Assembly (NCBI RefSeq): GCF_009707385.1
Contig: NZ_CP046115.1
Span: 186,001 to 250,000, forward strand
DNA from: Klebsiella oxytoca
GTDB lineage: Bacteria > Pseudomonadota > Gammaproteobacteria > Enterobacterales > Enterobacteriaceae
Direction: 5' to 3'
Length of the DNA stretch: 64,000 nt
This document shows positions 21,284 through 30,897 of this stretch, piece after piece. The position numbers were made by a program, and so were the translations under genes. The number at the start of each line of letters is the position of its first letter. Position 1 is the first letter of the stretch. Under the pieces are notes generated by a model. The model did not search any database. It saw nothing but the letters and a program-made list of their open reading frames with translations, and had not been told where the DNA came from.

Positions 21284-21360
21284 GGTGGCTATAGCTCAGT
21301 TGGTAGAGCCCTGGATTGTGATTCCAGTTGTCGTGGGTTCGAATCCCATTAGCCACCCCA
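21284..21360 (+). tRNA. hisR: tRNA-His (GTG)
   Basis: A 77-nt tRNA including the extra 5' G (G-1) characteristic of tRNA-His, anticodon GTG in GATTGTGATTC, and encoded CCA at the 3' end. Confidence 0.97.
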
Positions 21361-21382
21361 TTATTTAGAAAGTTGTGATATT

Positions 21383-21469
21383 GCGAAGGTGGCGGAATTG
21401 GTAGACGCGCTAGCTTCAGGTGTTAGTGTTCTTACGGACGTGGGGGTTCAAGTCCCCCCCCTCGCACCA
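21383..21469 (+). tRNA. leuT: tRNA-Leu (CAG)
   Basis: An 87-nt class II tRNA with a long variable arm, anticodon CAG in GCTTCAGGTGT, T-loop GTTCAAGTC and encoded CCA. Confidence 0.97.
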
Positions 21470-21515
21470 CGACTTTATAAAGAATTGAACTAAAAATTCA
21501 AAAAAAGCAGTACAT

Positions 21516-21592
21516 CGGCGAGTAGCGCAGCTTGGTAGCGCAACTGGTTTGGGACCAGTGGGTCGGAGGTTCGAATCCTCTCTCGCCGACCA
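21516..21592 (+). tRNA. proM: tRNA-Pro (TGG)
   Basis: A 77-nt tRNA with acceptor CGGCGAG/CTCGCCG, anticodon TGG in GTTTGGGACC and encoded CCA. Last gene of the tRNA operon. Confidence 0.97.
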
Positions 21593-21598
21593 ATTTTG

Positions 21599-21624
21599 AA
21601 CCCCGCTTCGGCGGGGTTTTTTGT
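21599..21624 (+). terminator. Terminator of the tRNA operon
   Basis: AACCCCGC-TTCG-GCGGGGTT followed by TTTTGTTTT, 7 bases after proM: an 8-bp stem with a stable TTCG loop and a T tract. Confidence 0.93.
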
Positions 21625-21757
21625 TTTCTCATTCTGCAAAAAAATCTTTTATCTTCCTGATATCGCGGAAAATATTTCGTTATCCCTGACGCGATTTATT
21701 GTCCAGAATAATCCCAATTCATTGTTCAGATAGATGCATCTTCTGCAGATCCTGTGC

Positions 21758-21763
21758 GATAAT
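21758..21763 (+). promoter_or_regulatory. Candidate -10 element of glmZ
   Basis: GATAAT lies 6 bases before the expected GlmZ 5' end at 21770. A good -35 is not visible (TGCATC at the 17-bp spacing), and a clear sigma-54 -24/-12 pair is not obvious either, although glmZ is sigma-54 dependent in several enterobacteria. Confidence 0.5.
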
Positions 21764-21876
21764 AAACGGGTAGATGCTCATTCCATCTCTTATGTTCGCC
21801 TTAGTGCCTCATAAACTCAGGAATGATGCAGAGCCGTTTTACGGTGCTTATCGTCCACTGACAGATGTCGTATTTT

Positions 21877-22002
21877 ATATGCTAAATCATTCATGATGTG
21901 TCGAGACGGCCAGCACGGGAATCCACAGGAGCTTACAAAGGTAAGTGACTGGGGTGAGCGTGTGCAGCCAACGAAGAGACAGCGTGAAGGATGAAGCATA
22001 TA
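21877..22002. repeat. ERIC element inside glmZ
   Basis: A 126-bp element ending in inverted ATATGC/GCATAT, with the diagnostic ERIC core at 21918-21960 (CAGGAGCTTAC, then GTAAGTGACTGGGGTGAGCG, which differs from the standard ERIC2 primer word by one base) and GCAGCCAACG. Length agrees with the canonical 126-127 bp. It is largely self-complementary and would fold as a long hairpin in RNA. Confidence 0.92.
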
Positions 22003-22069
22003 GCCTCATCAAACACCATGGACACTACGTTGAGTGAAGCACCCAATTGTTGTCAAACAGACCTGTTTT

Positions 22070-22104
22070 AACGCCTGCCCTGGTTTCAGAGCAGGCGTTT
22101 TTTT
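22070..22104 (+). terminator. GlmZ intrinsic terminator
   Basis: AACGCCTGC (22070-22078) pairs with GCAGGCGTT (22091-22099) across a 12-base loop, followed by a run of T. The stem matches the E. coli GlmZ terminator. Confidence 0.92.
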
Positions 22105-22178
22105 CTTTTCAGGGAGCGGTAAGCGTTCAGGCGGGAAAGGAAGAGACATTCTCGCCCCCGGCGGAGGCGAGAATGTGG

Positions 22179-23375
22179 TTATTGCTGTGGATTATTTTGT
22201 AGGGTTAACAGCAGGCCATCGCGACGCATCGTCGCCGCTTCTTCCGGCTGATGCAGGCGATCGAGCGTATCGGCCAGCCACGCGTAGTCAAATGCATCCG
22301 GGCGCTGCTTGAGCGCGGCACGGAACGCGATGCTGGCTTCCTGCCACTCGCCGTGGCGCATGAGCGATTGCCCCAGCGTGCTCCACAGCAGAGGGCGGTC
22401 GCCGACCGTTTTAAGCTGCTGGCGCAGCGCTTTCTCAAGCTGTTCCGGATTATTGGTTTTCAGCCGTGGAATCGGCATGACCAGCCGATCGTCGTAGTGT
22501 TTTTTCAGACCATCGATAATAATCTGCTGCGCGGTATCATGATCGTCGCTTTCGATAAGGCGATTAGCCATTGCCACCTGTAACGCCACCTGACCGCGGG
22601 TTTTACGATTCTGGCTTTTCCACCAGTCACGCAAACCTTCACTACCGCCGTCGGCCAGCGCTTTATCCATCAGACCAATCCACGCCAGCTGTTCCAGTTC
22701 CGCGCGATGCTCTTCATCGCTGACGTTGGCTTTCGCCATGGATGGAATGATATCCAGCAGCGAATTCCAGGCACCGGTACGAATGTAGGCTTGCTCGGCG
22801 AGACGGAGTACTTCCGGATGGCGCGGGGTGATTTCCAGTAGCCTGTCGATACCGTGGCGGGCGGCATGATTTTCATTACGCGCCAGCTGCAGGCGCACGC
22901 GGGTTATCTCGACAGGAATCAGATCGTCGCCGGCTAATTCGGTTGCGCGCTCCAGATGCTGGTTGGCGCGGGCTTCATCCCCACGCTGCTGGGCTGCTTC
23001 AGCGGCCAAAAGATAGTTAACCACCGGCTGCTCCGCGTGATCGGCATTTTTCGCCATCAGCTTCTCAACCTGCTGATAATCACCTTCCGCCAGCTTCAGC
23101 AGCGCCTGCTCGGTTTGCTTACGAGCACGACGACGCTTGCGGCCCACGAACCAGCCGCGGGTATGCGCGCCGGTACGGAAAATGCGCCGCAGCAGCCACT
23201 CAATAGCAAACAGCACCACCATGGTGAGGATCATGATGATCGCTAACCCGGTAACGCTGGTTTCAATATTGTAGTTATCGGTCTGGATCAGGACGTAGCC
23301 CTGATGACCCGCGATCATCGGCCCGACAACGATCCCGGCAATCAGCAGCGCGAAAAGTAAGAGAATTTTCAACAT
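22179..23375 (-). CDS. hemY: HemY, haem-operon TPR membrane protein
   Basis: HemY is a 398-residue inner-membrane protein with two N-terminal membrane helices (about residues 2-22 and 42-62), a basic linker (RKRRRARK) and a C-terminal series of tetratricopeptide-like helices. It is the last gene of hemCDXY and is thought to act in late haem synthesis as a scaffold; it is not the protoporphyrinogen oxidase of the same name in Bacillus. Length equals E. coli HemY. Start ATG at 23375 is 3 bases past hemX. Confidence 0.95.
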   Translation of the reverse strand: MLKILLLFALLIAGIVVGPMIAGHQGYVLIQTDNYNIETSVTGLAIIMILTMVVLFAIEWLLRRIFRTGAHTRGWFVGRKRRRARKQTEQALLKLAEGDYQQVEKLMAKNADHAEQPVVNYLLAAEAAQQRGDEARANQHLERATELAGDDLIPVEITRVRLQLARNENHAARHGIDRLLEITPRHPEVLRLAEQAYIRTGAWNSLLDIIPSMAKANVSDEEHRAELEQLAWIGLMDKALADGGSEGLRDWWKSQNRKTRGQVALQVAMANRLIESDDHDTAQQIIIDGLKKHYDDRLVMPIPRLKTNNPEQLEKALRQQLKTVGDRPLLWSTLGQSLMRHGEWQEASIAFRAALKQRPDAFDYAWLADTLDRLHQPEEAATMRRDGLLLTLQNNPQQ

Positions 23376-23378
23376 GCG

Positions 23379-24605
23379 TTATTCTCCTTGTGGCGCATGG
23401 TCTGCAGGTGCAGGTGCAGGTGCAGGTGCAGGTGCAGGTGCAGGTGCAGGTGCAGGTGCAGGTGCAGGTGCAGGGGTATTGGCCTGTGCTTCAGCCGGCT
23501 GCGCCATCAGATTACGTACCCGTGTCTGCATCAGCTTCTCCAGCAGCGCCTGGCTTTGCAGGCTTTCCGGTACGTTCATGGTGATGCTTTGCTGGCTGAG
23601 CTTGTCCACATCCTCAAGGAAGGCTTTAGTCGTGGCGTCTTCAGTGTCGTAATAGGCGCGAACCCAGGTTGAGACGTTATCCAACGCCTGTTTGTAGGTT
23701 TCTTCCTGATGGCGCGGCACGGCCTGCGCGGCGACGAGCAGACGGGAGCGAATATTTTCGCGCAGATAGACGTCCTGGTTTGGTGCCAGCAGCGGCACGG
23801 CGGTTTCGTCACGACGACGGACGGTAATAAAGCTGTCCATAAAGTTCTGCCAGCTTTTTTGCAGGTTTACCCGCCACTCGCGAATAGAGCTGGATAGCTC
23901 ATCGCTATCGGAATCCATCGGGGTGTCATCGTCGTTATTGTCCGCCAGACGTAAATTATCGATCTGGTTGGCGAGCTGGTTCACTTTCAGAATGATGCCG
24001 TCATAATCAACCTGACTCACGGCGGAAAGCGAGGCGATATCATCGGTGATGGCGCGACGGGCGCCGATCAGGCTTGGGTCGTTCATATCGGCCAGGCTGG
24101 CATCAGCGCTCTTTAGCAGCGCGGCGGCGGTCGTTACATCCTGATCGCTCCACAGCTTACGTCCGGCCAGTTTCACCAGGAAATCAGCTTGTGCGAGCAG
24201 CCAGGTTTTTGCATCACCGCCGGAGATGACCGCTACTTTTTCCTGCACTTCTTCCAGCTTTTTCGCCAGCGAATCCTGCTGACGCTGCGCTTCCGCCAGC
24301 TGGTCGGTCTGCTGCTTAATGATGCCTTCGAGTTCGCTTTTCTGGCTTTCCTGTGCTTTTTGCAGCGCGGCGATTTGGCTGGAGAGCCCGGCGCTGGTTT
24401 CGTTCTGGCGAGCCGTTTGCGTCTTTGTCAGCCCATAAAGACCTACCCCAGCGGCGAGGGCGATAGCGATGGCTATCGCGCTCAGAGCGAGACTGGTTTT
24501 ACTGCCGCCGTTTTTCTTTTCTACGTTGTTTTCTGGCTGTGGCGTTGTGTCCACGGCCTCCCTGGTCTCTTCAACCACGGCGGATTGATTCTGTTGTTCC
24601 GTCAT
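23379..24605 (-). CDS. hemX: HemX, haem-operon membrane protein with Ala-Pro repeat tail
   Basis: HemX is a 408-residue bitopic inner-membrane protein: acidic cytoplasmic N-terminus, one membrane helix (about 43-62), a periplasmic coiled coil (about 75-135) and a conserved domain. Often annotated as uroporphyrinogen-III C-methyltransferase, but it lacks that enzyme fold and its role is unproven. The start at 24605 ([18 protein letters not shown]) agrees with E. coli; an earlier ATG adds 4 residues. The C-terminal tail contains about 12 Ala-Pro dipeptides made by a perfect hexanucleotide repeat, making it longer than the roughly 393-residue E. coli protein. Confidence 0.94.
   Translation of the reverse strand: MTEQQNQSAVVEETREAVDTTPQPENNVEKKNGGSKTSLALSAIAIAIALAAGVGLYGLTKTQTARQNETSAGLSSQIAALQKAQESQKSELEGIIKQQTDQLAEAQRQQDSLAKKLEEVQEKVAVISGGDAKTWLLAQADFLVKLAGRKLWSDQDVTTAAALLKSADASLADMNDPSLIGARRAITDDIASLSAVSQVDYDGIILKVNQLANQIDNLRLADNNDDDTPMDSDSDELSSSIREWRVNLQKSWQNFMDSFITVRRRDETAVPLLAPNQDVYLRENIRSRLLVAAQAVPRHQEETYKQALDNVSTWVRAYYDTEDATTKAFLEDVDKLSQQSITMNVPESLQSQALLEKLMQTRVRNLMAQPAEAQANTPAPAPAPAPAPAPAPAPAPAPAPADHAPQGE
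23404..23474. repeat. Hexanucleotide microsatellite (GCAGGT)n in hemX
   Basis: Eleven perfect copies plus five bases of GCAGGT run uninterrupted from 23404 to 23474. On the hemX strand this reads as alternating Ala and Pro codons. Unit gain or loss keeps the hemX frame. Confidence 0.97.
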
Positions 24606-24626
24606 TATGGCTTCCAATGTTGAGAG

Positions 24627-25367
24627 TTATTGTAATGCGCGTAGCAGCGCATCGTTGTCGGCGCTATCGGCAACCTGGATATCCTGCCAGCCCAATTCCC
24701 TGGCCTGCTCGGCCAGACGTTCACTGACAACTAAAATGCGACAGCTCAGGAGCCAACGTTCGCGATACCACTGCGGTATTAACGTCCAGAGCTGCTGCAG
24801 CATTTCACCGCTGGTAATGACCAGCGTCGAAACCCCGCGAGACTGCCAGCGCATTGCTTCTTCTGCGCCATCATAGTGCTTTGCACTACGTTGATAACAT
24901 TCACAAAAAGTGACATCGGCACCGCGTTCGCGAAGCGTGTCACCAAGTAATTCCCGCCCACCGTTGCCGCGCAGGATGAGCGCCTTTTTCCCCGCAATGT
25001 TTTGTAATTCAGGTAATTGTAGCAAGACTTCGCTGATTTCCCGATCTAATGGATAGCGAACATCACGACTGCTGACTTTATGCAGGGCCAGCGCGGTGGT
25101 GCGACCGATAGCAAAATAATCGGGCGCAAAAGGCCAGCGTAGCCTTTGCTGCTGGAGGCGAGAGTGGGCAAACTCAACGGCGTGCTGCGATAGCGCGAAG
25201 AGTAAATCACCCGCCGCAAGGCTTGCCAACTGGCCGCCCAGCTCAGGGAGCTGGGTGCCTGGGGTAAATTCAATAAGCGGAAAGCTCCAGGCTACGCGTC
25301 CCAGCGCGCGCAGGCGACTGACCAGCTCTTCGCCTTGCGGCAGCGGACGGGTAACCAGAATGCTCAT
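24627..25367 (-). CDS. hemD: Uroporphyrinogen-III synthase
   Basis: HemD cyclises hydroxymethylbilane with inversion of ring D to uroporphyrinogen III, the branch point to haem, sirohaem and B12. The 246-residue protein matches E. coli in length; recognisable segments are [18 protein letters not shown] at the start, [23 protein letters not shown] and the C-terminal TSGEMLQQL and [15 protein letters not shown]. Its start overlaps the hemC stop by 4 bases, so the two are coupled. Confidence 0.95.
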   Translation of the reverse strand: MSILVTRPLPQGEELVSRLRALGRVAWSFPLIEFTPGTQLPELGGQLASLAAGDLLFALSQHAVEFAHSRLQQQRLRWPFAPDYFAIGRTTALALHKVSSRDVRYPLDREISEVLLQLPELQNIAGKKALILRGNGGRELLGDTLRERGADVTFCECYQRSAKHYDGAEEAMRWQSRGVSTLVITSGEMLQQLWTLIPQWYRERWLLSCRILVVSERLAEQARELGWQDIQVADSADNDALLRALQ

Positions 25368-26305
25368 CGAGGCGCTTCTCCCGCGTAGACGGCGGCGAGA
25401 ATATCGCGGGCACCGTTATCCAGAAGTTCTTCGGCAAGGGAAACGCCGAGCTTTTCGGCATCTTCCGGACGGCCACGCCGCTCGCCGCGAACGAGCTTTG
25501 AGCCATCCGGCGCGCCGACTAATGCCCGCAGCCATATTTCACCGTCGATCAGCTCGGCGTAGCTACCGATAGGCACCTGACAACCGCCCTCAAGACGGGT
25601 GTTCATTGCCCTTTCGGCACGTACCCGTATAGCCGTTTCCGTATGGTTCAACGGAGCCAGTAAAGCTTTGGTCCACTCGTCGTCAAGACGACATTCGATG
25701 CCTACTGCGCCCTGACCGACGGCGGGCAGAGATTGCTCCGGCGCCAGCGGTTGACGAATACGTGATTCCAGCTTCAGGCGCTTTAGCCCCGCTGCCGCGA
25801 GAATGATGGCGTCATACTCGCCGTTATCGAGTTTACCCAGACGCGTGCCAACGTTGCCGCGAAGGGAGCGGATCACCAGATCCGGCCGCTCCGCAGCCAG
25901 CTGGCATTGACGGCGTAAACTTGACGTGCCAACGACGCTACCGTGCGGCAGTTCAGCAATCGAAGCGTAGTGGTTCGAGACAAACGCATCGCGCGGATCT
26001 TCACGTTCGCAAATGGTGACCAGCCCCAGACCTGCAGGAAACTCCACCGGCACGTCTTTCATTGAATGGACGGCGATATCGGCGCGGCCTTCCAGCATGG
26101 CCAGCTCCAGTTCTTTCACAAACAGACCTTTACCACCCACTTTTGCAAGGGGTGTATCAAGGATCACGTCGCCGCGGGTGACCATCGGCACCAGTTCAAC
26201 GGAAAGCCCCGGATGACAGGACTCGAGACGCTCTTTTACATAATGTGCCTGCCATAGCGCAAGCGGGCTTTGCCTTGTGGCAATTCTTAAAACTTTGTCT
26301 AACAT
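25364..26305 (-). CDS. hemC: Hydroxymethylbilane synthase (porphobilinogen deaminase)
   Basis: HemC joins four porphobilinogens into hydroxymethylbilane. The 313-residue protein has the N-terminal [14 protein letters not shown], the substrate-binding VHSMKDVP and [11 protein letters not shown] segments, and the dipyrromethane-cofactor cysteine in [11 protein letters not shown] (about Cys242). I start at 26305 (MLDKVLRI), the E. coli start; an ATG 15 bases upstream is in frame. First gene of hemCDXY, divergent from cyaA. Confidence 0.96.
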   Translation of the reverse strand: MLDKVLRIATRQSPLALWQAHYVKERLESCHPGLSVELVPMVTRGDVILDTPLAKVGGKGLFVKELELAMLEGRADIAVHSMKDVPVEFPAGLGLVTICEREDPRDAFVSNHYASIAELPHGSVVGTSSLRRQCQLAAERPDLVIRSLRGNVGTRLGKLDNGEYDAIILAAAGLKRLKLESRIRQPLAPEQSLPAVGQGAVGIECRLDDEWTKALLAPLNHTETAIRVRAERAMNTRLEGGCQVPIGSYAELIDGEIWLRALVGAPDGSKLVRGERRGRPEDAEKLGVSLAEELLDNGARDILAAVYAGEAPR

Positions 26306-26652
26306 GCTTGTTACCGTCATAGTCGACCACTAACCATCCTAACATTGTTGCCTTAGGGATGTTAGTTTTGTGGGGTTAAGGGTCGCGGCCATCCTTTTTA
26401 GCCTTTCATGCGTTTACGGGTTGTCGCAAACGTAGTGAAGAATTTACACGTATTAAAGGGTGCTACACTTGTATGTAGCGCATCTTTCTTTACGGTCAAT
26501 CAGCAAGGTGTTAGATTGATCACGTTTTAAACCATTTGTCAGTCAGCAGTTCATCACAACCACACCGATGACGAATGGTGACGGTTTTTGTTGAAATACT
26601 GAAACTCTCCGTACTATTGTACGTCGGGTTTTTGAACATCAGGCGATATGTC
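26306..26652. other. hemC/cyaA divergent control region
   Basis: A 347-bp gap holding the promoters of hemCDXY (minus) and cyaA (plus). A CRP-site match lies in the right half (see separate entry). I could not assign promoter hexamers with confidence. No gene is apparent; the open frame from 26575 is the upstream extension of cyaA. Confidence 0.6.
26506..26527 (+). promoter_or_regulatory. CRP-cAMP site upstream of cyaA
   Basis: TGTTA-GATTGA-TCACG (26509-26524) matches the CRP consensus TGTGA-N6-TCACA in 8 of 10 key bases and sits at the same relative place as the known E. coli cyaA P2 site, where CRP-cAMP represses cyaA (negative feedback). Confidence 0.8.
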
Positions 26653-29202
26653 TTGTACCTCTATATTGAGACACTGAAACAGAGACTGGATGCCATCAAC
26701 CAATTGCGCGTGGATCGCGCCCTTGCTGCCATGGGACCCGCTTTCCAGCAGGTTTACAGTCTACTGCCGACATTATTACATTATCATCACCCGCTGATGC
26801 CGGGTTACCTTGACGGTAACGTTCCCCGTGGCATTTGCCTTTACACGCCTGATGAAACCCAACGCCACTACCTCGATGAACTCGAACTCCACCGTGGAAT
26901 GCTGACCCAGGAGCCGCCGAAAGGCGAACTGCCGATCACCGGCCTTTACTCGATGGGCAGTACTTCTTCCGTTGGTCAAAGCTGCTCTTCCGACCTTGAT
27001 ATCTGGGTTTGCCACCAGTCCTGGCTGGATAGCGAAGAGCGACAGCTGCTGCAGCGTAAATGCAGCCTGCTTGAAAGCTGGGCCGCGTCGTTGGGCGTTG
27101 AGGTGAGCTTCTTCCTGATCGACGAGAACCGCTTCCGTCACAATGAAAGCGGTAGTCTGGGCGGCGAAGACTGCGGTTCGACTCAGCATATCCTGCTGCT
27201 GGATGAGTTTTACCGCACCGCGGTGCGCCTTGCCGGGAAACGTATCCTGTGGAATATGGTGCCGTGCGAAGAAGAGGAACATTACGACGATTATGTCATG
27301 AGCCTCTATGCGCAGGGCGTGCTGACGCCGAACGAATGGCTGGATCTCGGCGGCCTGAGCTCGCTGTCGGCGGAAGAGTATTTCGGCGCCAGCCTGTGGC
27401 AGCTGTATAAAAGCATCGACTCGCCCTATAAGGCGGTGCTGAAGACGCTGCTGCTGGAAGCTTATTCCTGGGAATATCCCAACAACCGACTGCTGGCGAA
27501 GGATATCAAGCAGCGCCTGCATGACGGCGAAATCGTCTCGTTTGGCCTCGATCCTTACTGCATGATGCTGGAGCGCGTGACGCTCTATCTGCAGGCTATC
27601 GAAGATGAAACGCGCCTCGATCTGGTGCGTCGATGTTTCTATTTAAAAGTTTGCGAGAAGCTGAGCCGCGAGCGCGCCTGCGTCGGCTGGCGTCGCGAAG
27701 TTGTCAGCCACCTTGTGAAAGAGTGGGGCTGGGATGAAAAGCGTCTGATGATGCTCGACAACCGGGCCAACTGGAAGATCGACGAAGTCCGTAAAGCGCA
27801 TAACGAACTGCTTGATGCGATGATGCAAAGTTACCGTAACCTGATTCGTTTTGCGCGCCGCAATAACCTGAGCGTTTCTGCCAGTCCGCAGGACATTGGC
27901 GTACTGACGCGTAAGCTGTATGCCGCTTTTGAAGCGCTACCGGGGAAAGTGACCCTGGTGAACCCGCAAATCTCGCCGGACCTGTCTGAGCCGAATTTGA
28001 CCTTTATCCACGTGCCGCCGGGCCGTGCTAACCGAACCGGTTGGTATGTCTATAATCGCGCGCCGGATATGGAGTCGATCATTAGCCATCAGCCGCTGGA
28101 ATATAACCGTTATCTTAATAAGCTGGTGGCCTGGGCCTGGTTTAACGGCCTGTTGACGTCACGAACTCGCCTGTTTATTAAGGGCAACGGCATTGTCGAT
28201 CTGGCGAAGCTGCAGGAGATGGTGGCCGATGTTTCGCACCACTTCCCGCTGCGTCTGCCGTCCCCGACGCCGAAAGCGCTGTACAGCCCGTGTGAAATTC
28301 GCCACCTGGCGATTATCGTCAACCTGGAATATGACCCGACGGCGGCCTTCCGCAATCAGGTGGTGCATTTTGACTTCCGCAAGCTGGATGTTTTCAGCTT
28401 CGGTGAAGAACAAAAATGCCTGATTGGCAGCGTTGATCTGCTGTACCGCAACTCGTGGAACGAAGTGCGCACGTTGCACTTTAACGGCGAGCAGGCGATG
28501 ATCGAAGCGCTGAAAACCATTCTCGGCAAGATGCATCAGGACGCCGCGCCGCCGGATAGCGTGGAAGTTTTCTGCTATAGCCAGCATCTGCGCGGGTTAA
28601 TCCGCACTCGCGTGCAGCAATTGGTCTCTGAATGCGTTGAGCTGCGCCTCTCCAGCACCCGTCAGGATACCGGTCGCTTTAAAGCGCTACGCGTTTCCGG
28701 GCAAACCTGGGGACTGTTCTTCGAGCGTCTTAACGTTTCGGTACAGAAGCTGGAAAACGCCATTGAATTTTACGGCGCGATTTCGCATAACAAACTGCAC
28801 GGCCTGTCGGTGCAGGTGGAGACCAACCACGTCAGGCTGCCGCAGGTGGTGGACGGTTTTGCCAGCGAAGGGATTATCCAGTTCTTCTTTGAAGATGCGG
28901 ATAACGATAACGGTTTTAACATCTATATCCTTGATGAGAGCAACCGCGCCGAGGTGTACCACCACTGCGAAGGTAGCAAAGAAGAGCTGGTGCGCGACGT
29001 CAGCCGCTTCTACTCTTCATCTCATGACCGCTTTACCTACGGCTCCAGCTTTATCAACTTTAACCTGCCGCAGTTTTATCAAATCGTCGACGTCGATGGC
29101 CGCGAACAGGTCATTCCGTTCCGCAGCCAGGCGATTGCCGCGGCGAGCCTTGCCGCAGGTGAAGATTCCGCGACATCATCGATGCTGCAGCACTATTCCT
29201 GA
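26653..29202 (+). CDS. cyaA: Class I adenylate cyclase
   Basis: CyaA makes cAMP from ATP, signalling sugar status to CRP. The N-terminal catalytic half has the nucleotidyltransferase motif [18 protein letters not shown] (about residues 101-118, with the paired Asp residues); the C-terminal half is the regulatory domain responding to the PTS. I place the start at the TTG at 26653 ([19 protein letters not shown]), preceded by AGGCGA, giving 849 residues against 848 in E. coli. The frame is open 26 codons further, but those residues are not in the family, and the weak TTG start is a known expression limiter in E. coli. Confidence 0.96.
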   Translation: MYLYIETLKQRLDAINQLRVDRALAAMGPAFQQVYSLLPTLLHYHHPLMPGYLDGNVPRGICLYTPDETQRHYLDELELHRGMLTQEPPKGELPITGLYSMGSTSSVGQSCSSDLDIWVCHQSWLDSEERQLLQRKCSLLESWAASLGVEVSFFLIDENRFRHNESGSLGGEDCGSTQHILLLDEFYRTAVRLAGKRILWNMVPCEEEEHYDDYVMSLYAQGVLTPNEWLDLGGLSSLSAEEYFGASLWQLYKSIDSPYKAVLKTLLLEAYSWEYPNNRLLAKDIKQRLHDGEIVSFGLDPYCMMLERVTLYLQAIEDETRLDLVRRCFYLKVCEKLSRERACVGWRREVVSHLVKEWGWDEKRLMMLDNRANWKIDEVRKAHNELLDAMMQSYRNLIRFARRNNLSVSASPQDIGVLTRKLYAAFEALPGKVTLVNPQISPDLSEPNLTFIHVPPGRANRTGWYVYNRAPDMESIISHQPLEYNRYLNKLVAWAWFNGLLTSRTRLFIKGNGIVDLAKLQEMVADVSHHFPLRLPSPTPKALYSPCEIRHLAIIVNLEYDPTAAFRNQVVHFDFRKLDVFSFGEEQKCLIGSVDLLYRNSWNEVRTLHFNGEQAMIEALKTILGKMHQDAAPPDSVEVFCYSQHLRGLIRTRVQQLVSECVELRLSSTRQDTGRFKALRVSGQTWGLFFERLNVSVQKLENAIEFYGAISHNKLHGLSVQVETNHVRLPQVVDGFASEGIIQFFFEDADNDNGFNIYILDESNRAEVYHHCEGSKEELVRDVSRFYSSSHDRFTYGSSFINFNLPQFYQIVDVDGREQVIPFRSQAIAAASLAAGEDSATSSMLQHYS

Positions 29203-29280
29203 ACCTGAACTATACGGGTACCTGCGGGGGAGCGATCGGTCTGAAATCTGGTGCCGGTGAACTTCCTGGGGCGCTTCGCT

Positions 29281-29327
29281 TGCCCGGGATACGAGTATGT
29301 GCGGTATTGTATCGTGTCACCCGGGCA
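29281..29327 (+). terminator. Hairpin after cyaA, possible terminator
   Basis: TGCCCGGG (29281-29288) pairs perfectly with CCCGGGCA (29320-29327) and is followed by GTTTTG. The loop is long (31 bases) but has partial internal pairing. It lies 78 bases past the cyaA stop, in the convergent cyaA/cyaY gap. Confidence 0.5.
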
Positions 29328-29335
29328 GTTTTGTT

Positions 29336-29366
29336 GCCCGGATAAGGCGTCAGCCGCAATCCGGGG
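29336..29366. repeat. REP (palindromic unit) element
   Basis: GCCCGGATAAGGCGTCAGCC followed by GCAATCCGGGG is the standard enterobacterial REP palindrome, in the convergent cyaA/cyaY gap where such elements commonly sit. Confidence 0.85.
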
Positions 29367-29384
29367 AGATCGAATTACGTTCGC

Positions 29385-29705
29385 TTAGCGAAAACTCACC
29401 GCTTCACCGGCCTGGCTGGTCGCCGCCTGTTCCAGCAGATCCCAGAACGTCTCGCCGCTGCGGTCGCATATCCACTCGTCGCCTTTTAAGTCGAAATGGT
29501 AGCCGCCCTGTTTCGTGGCCAGCCACACCTGGTGCAGCGGCTCCTGACGGTTGATAATAATTTTGCTGCCGTTTTCGAAGCTGATAGTTAGCACGCCGCC
29601 GTTGATTTCACAGTCGATATCGCTGTCGCCATCCCAGTCGTCGAGGCGCTCTTCGATGGTCATCCACAGGGTATCGGCCAGGCGATGGAATTCACTGTCG
29701 TTCAT
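29385..29705 (-). CDS. cyaY: Iron-sulfur cluster assembly regulator CyaY (frataxin)
   Basis: The bacterial frataxin binds iron and the cysteine desulfurase IscS and slows Fe-S cluster formation. The 106-residue protein begins [14 protein letters not shown] and has the acidic helix rich in Asp and Glu ([16 protein letters not shown]) and the frataxin sheet ([17 protein letters not shown], then [11 protein letters not shown]). Start at 29705 gives the E. coli length. Convergent with cyaA, divergent from lptM. Confidence 0.96.
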   Translation of the reverse strand: MNDSEFHRLADTLWMTIEERLDDWDGDSDIDCEINGGVLTISFENGSKIIINRQEPLHQVWLATKQGGYHFDLKGDEWICDRSGETFWDLLEQAATSQAGEAVSFR

Positions 29706-29843
29706 GGTTTTTTCCCGCTTTTTTGATAGTGGCGGCAGTATAGCGCGAAACAAAAGCGCGTGCAGTGGGATGCTAAACGCTTGCTTTTACGTCTTCTCCT
29801 GCGATGATAGAAAGCAGAAAGAATGAATCACGGGCAACTATCC

Positions 29844-30047
29844 ATGAAAAACGTTTTCCCAGCGCTTGCCGTTTTATTAGCGGTCATTAGCCTCACCGGC
29901 TGTGGCCTGAAAGGGCCGCTTTATTTCCCGCCAGCGGATAAAACGGCGCCTCCGCCGACTAAACCGGTTGATAGCGGTGTCCAGAGTTCTACGCCGGATC
30001 GTAACGACCGCGGCGATAGCGGTGGCCCGACTCAGGTGAATTACTGA
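29844..30047 (+). CDS. lptM: LPS-assembly lipoprotein LptM (YifL)
   Basis: A 67-residue lipoprotein with a signal peptide ending in the lipobox LTGC (Cys19-20 region), followed by GLKGPLYFPPADK and a Pro/Asp-rich tail. In E. coli the protein YifL was renamed LptM after it was found to help oxidative maturation of the LPS translocon LptD/LptE. The ATG at 29844 (MKNVFPALAVLL) is the family start; an in-frame ATG 7 codons earlier would spoil the signal peptide. It lies 25 bases upstream of dapF. Confidence 0.92.
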   Translation: MKNVFPALAVLLAVISLTGCGLKGPLYFPPADKTAPPPTKPVDSGVQSSTPDRNDRGDSGGPTQVNY

Positions 30048-30072
30048 CAATTCCGCGCAGCTGGAGTAGATG

Positions 30073-30897
30073 ATGCAGTTCTCTAAAATGCATGGCCTTG
30101 GCAACGACTTTATGGTCGTTGACGCGGTAACTCAGAATGTTTTTTTCTCACCGGAACTGATTCGCCGCCTGGCGGATCGGCATCTTGGCGTGGGCTTCGA
30201 TCAGCTGCTGGTGGTTGAACCGCCCTACGATCCCGAGCTCGATTTCCACTATCGAATCTTCAATGCAGACGGTAGCGAAGTGGCGCAATGCGGCAACGGC
30301 GCGCGCTGTTTCGCTCGCTTTGTGCGCCTGAAAGGTCTGACCAACAAGCGTGACATCCGCGTGAGTACGTCGAATGGCCGTATGGTATTAAGCGTAACGG
30401 AAGACGATCTGGTACGCGTTAATATGGGTGAGCCGAACTTTGAACCCTCACAGGTACCGTTCCGCGCTAACAAAGCGGAAAAGACCTATATTATGCGCGC
30501 CGCTGAACAGACAATATTGTGCGGCGTGGTATCGATGGGTAACCCACACTGCGTTATTCAGGTCGATGATGTAGAAACCGCGACGGTGGAAACGCTCGGC
30601 CCGGTGATGGAAAATCACGAGCGCTTCCCGGAGCGGGCGAACATCGGCTTTATGCAGGTGGTCAGCCGTTCCCATATTCGTCTGCGCGTGTATGAACGCG
30701 GCGCGGGCGAAACTCAGGCCTGCGGCAGCGGCGCCTGTGCTGCGGCGGCAGTCGGTATCCAGCAGGGATTACTGGGCGAGGAGGTCCGCGTGGAATTACC
30801 CGGCGGGCGTCTTGATATCGCCTGGAAAGGCCCGGGCCAACCGTTGTATATGACTGGCCCGGCGGCACATGTCTATGACGGATTTATCCATTTATGA
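30073..30897 (+). CDS. dapF: Diaminopimelate epimerase
   Basis: DapF converts LL- to meso-diaminopimelate for lysine and peptidoglycan. The 274-residue protein has both catalytic cysteines, in AQCGNGARC (Cys73) and TQACGSGAC (Cys217). The second of two adjacent ATGs (30073) has the better spacing from GGAG and gives the E. coli length. The stop overlaps the yigA start, beginning the overlapped set dapF-yigA-xerC-yigB. Confidence 0.97.
   Translation: MQFSKMHGLGNDFMVVDAVTQNVFFSPELIRRLADRHLGVGFDQLLVVEPPYDPELDFHYRIFNADGSEVAQCGNGARCFARFVRLKGLTNKRDIRVSTSNGRMVLSVTEDDLVRVNMGEPNFEPSQVPFRANKAEKTYIMRAAEQTILCGVVSMGNPHCVIQVDDVETATVETLGPVMENHERFPERANIGFMQVVSRSHIRLRVYERGAGETQACGSGACAAAAVGIQQGLLGEEVRVELPGGRLDIAWKGPGQPLYMTGPAAHVYDGFIHL

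Larger units (their letters stand above)
21770..22104 (+). ncRNA. glmZ: Small RNA GlmZ, interrupted by an ERIC element
   Basis: GlmZ is the Hfq-dependent sRNA that activates glmS translation and is cut by RNase E with RapZ. The 5' part (from GTAGATGCTCATTCCATCTC at 21770 to ACAGATGTCG at 21870) and the 3' part (from GCCTCATC at 22003 to the terminator) match E. coli GlmZ (about 207 nt) closely, and it sits in the conserved place beside hemY. Between them lies a 126-bp ERIC. The first hairpin (CATTCC/GGAATG), the base of the second (GGTGCTT 21843-21849 with AAGCACC 22037-22043) and the glmS-pairing stretch (TTGTTGTCAAACAGACC) remain. The product would be about 335 nt. Function of the enlarged form is inferred, not shown. 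Confidence 0.88.

Noticed and set aside
21817..21999. Minus-strand 60-codon open frame across the tRNA-hemY gap
   Set aside because: It lies in glmZ and its ERIC element, on the opposite strand, with no protein-like features.
21600..22178. tRNA-associated genomic island at proM
   Set aside because: No integrase, no repeated tRNA end, and the stretch is accounted for by a terminator and glmZ; only the E. coli aslBA genes are missing here.
23388..23672. Plus-strand frames of alternating Cys-Arg or Gln-Val over the hemX repeat
   Set aside because: These are shadows of the GCAGGT microsatellite on the strand opposite hemX.
26575..26652. 26-codon N-terminal extension of CyaA from an upstream GTG/ATG
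   Set aside because: The extra residues are absent from the family, and the TTG at 26653 matches the known E. coli start with an AGG upstream.
28637..29260. 207-codon plus-strand frame inside cyaA
   Set aside because: It is the +1 frame shadow of the cyaA C-terminal region; composition is rich in Arg and Ser, and cyaA is intact.
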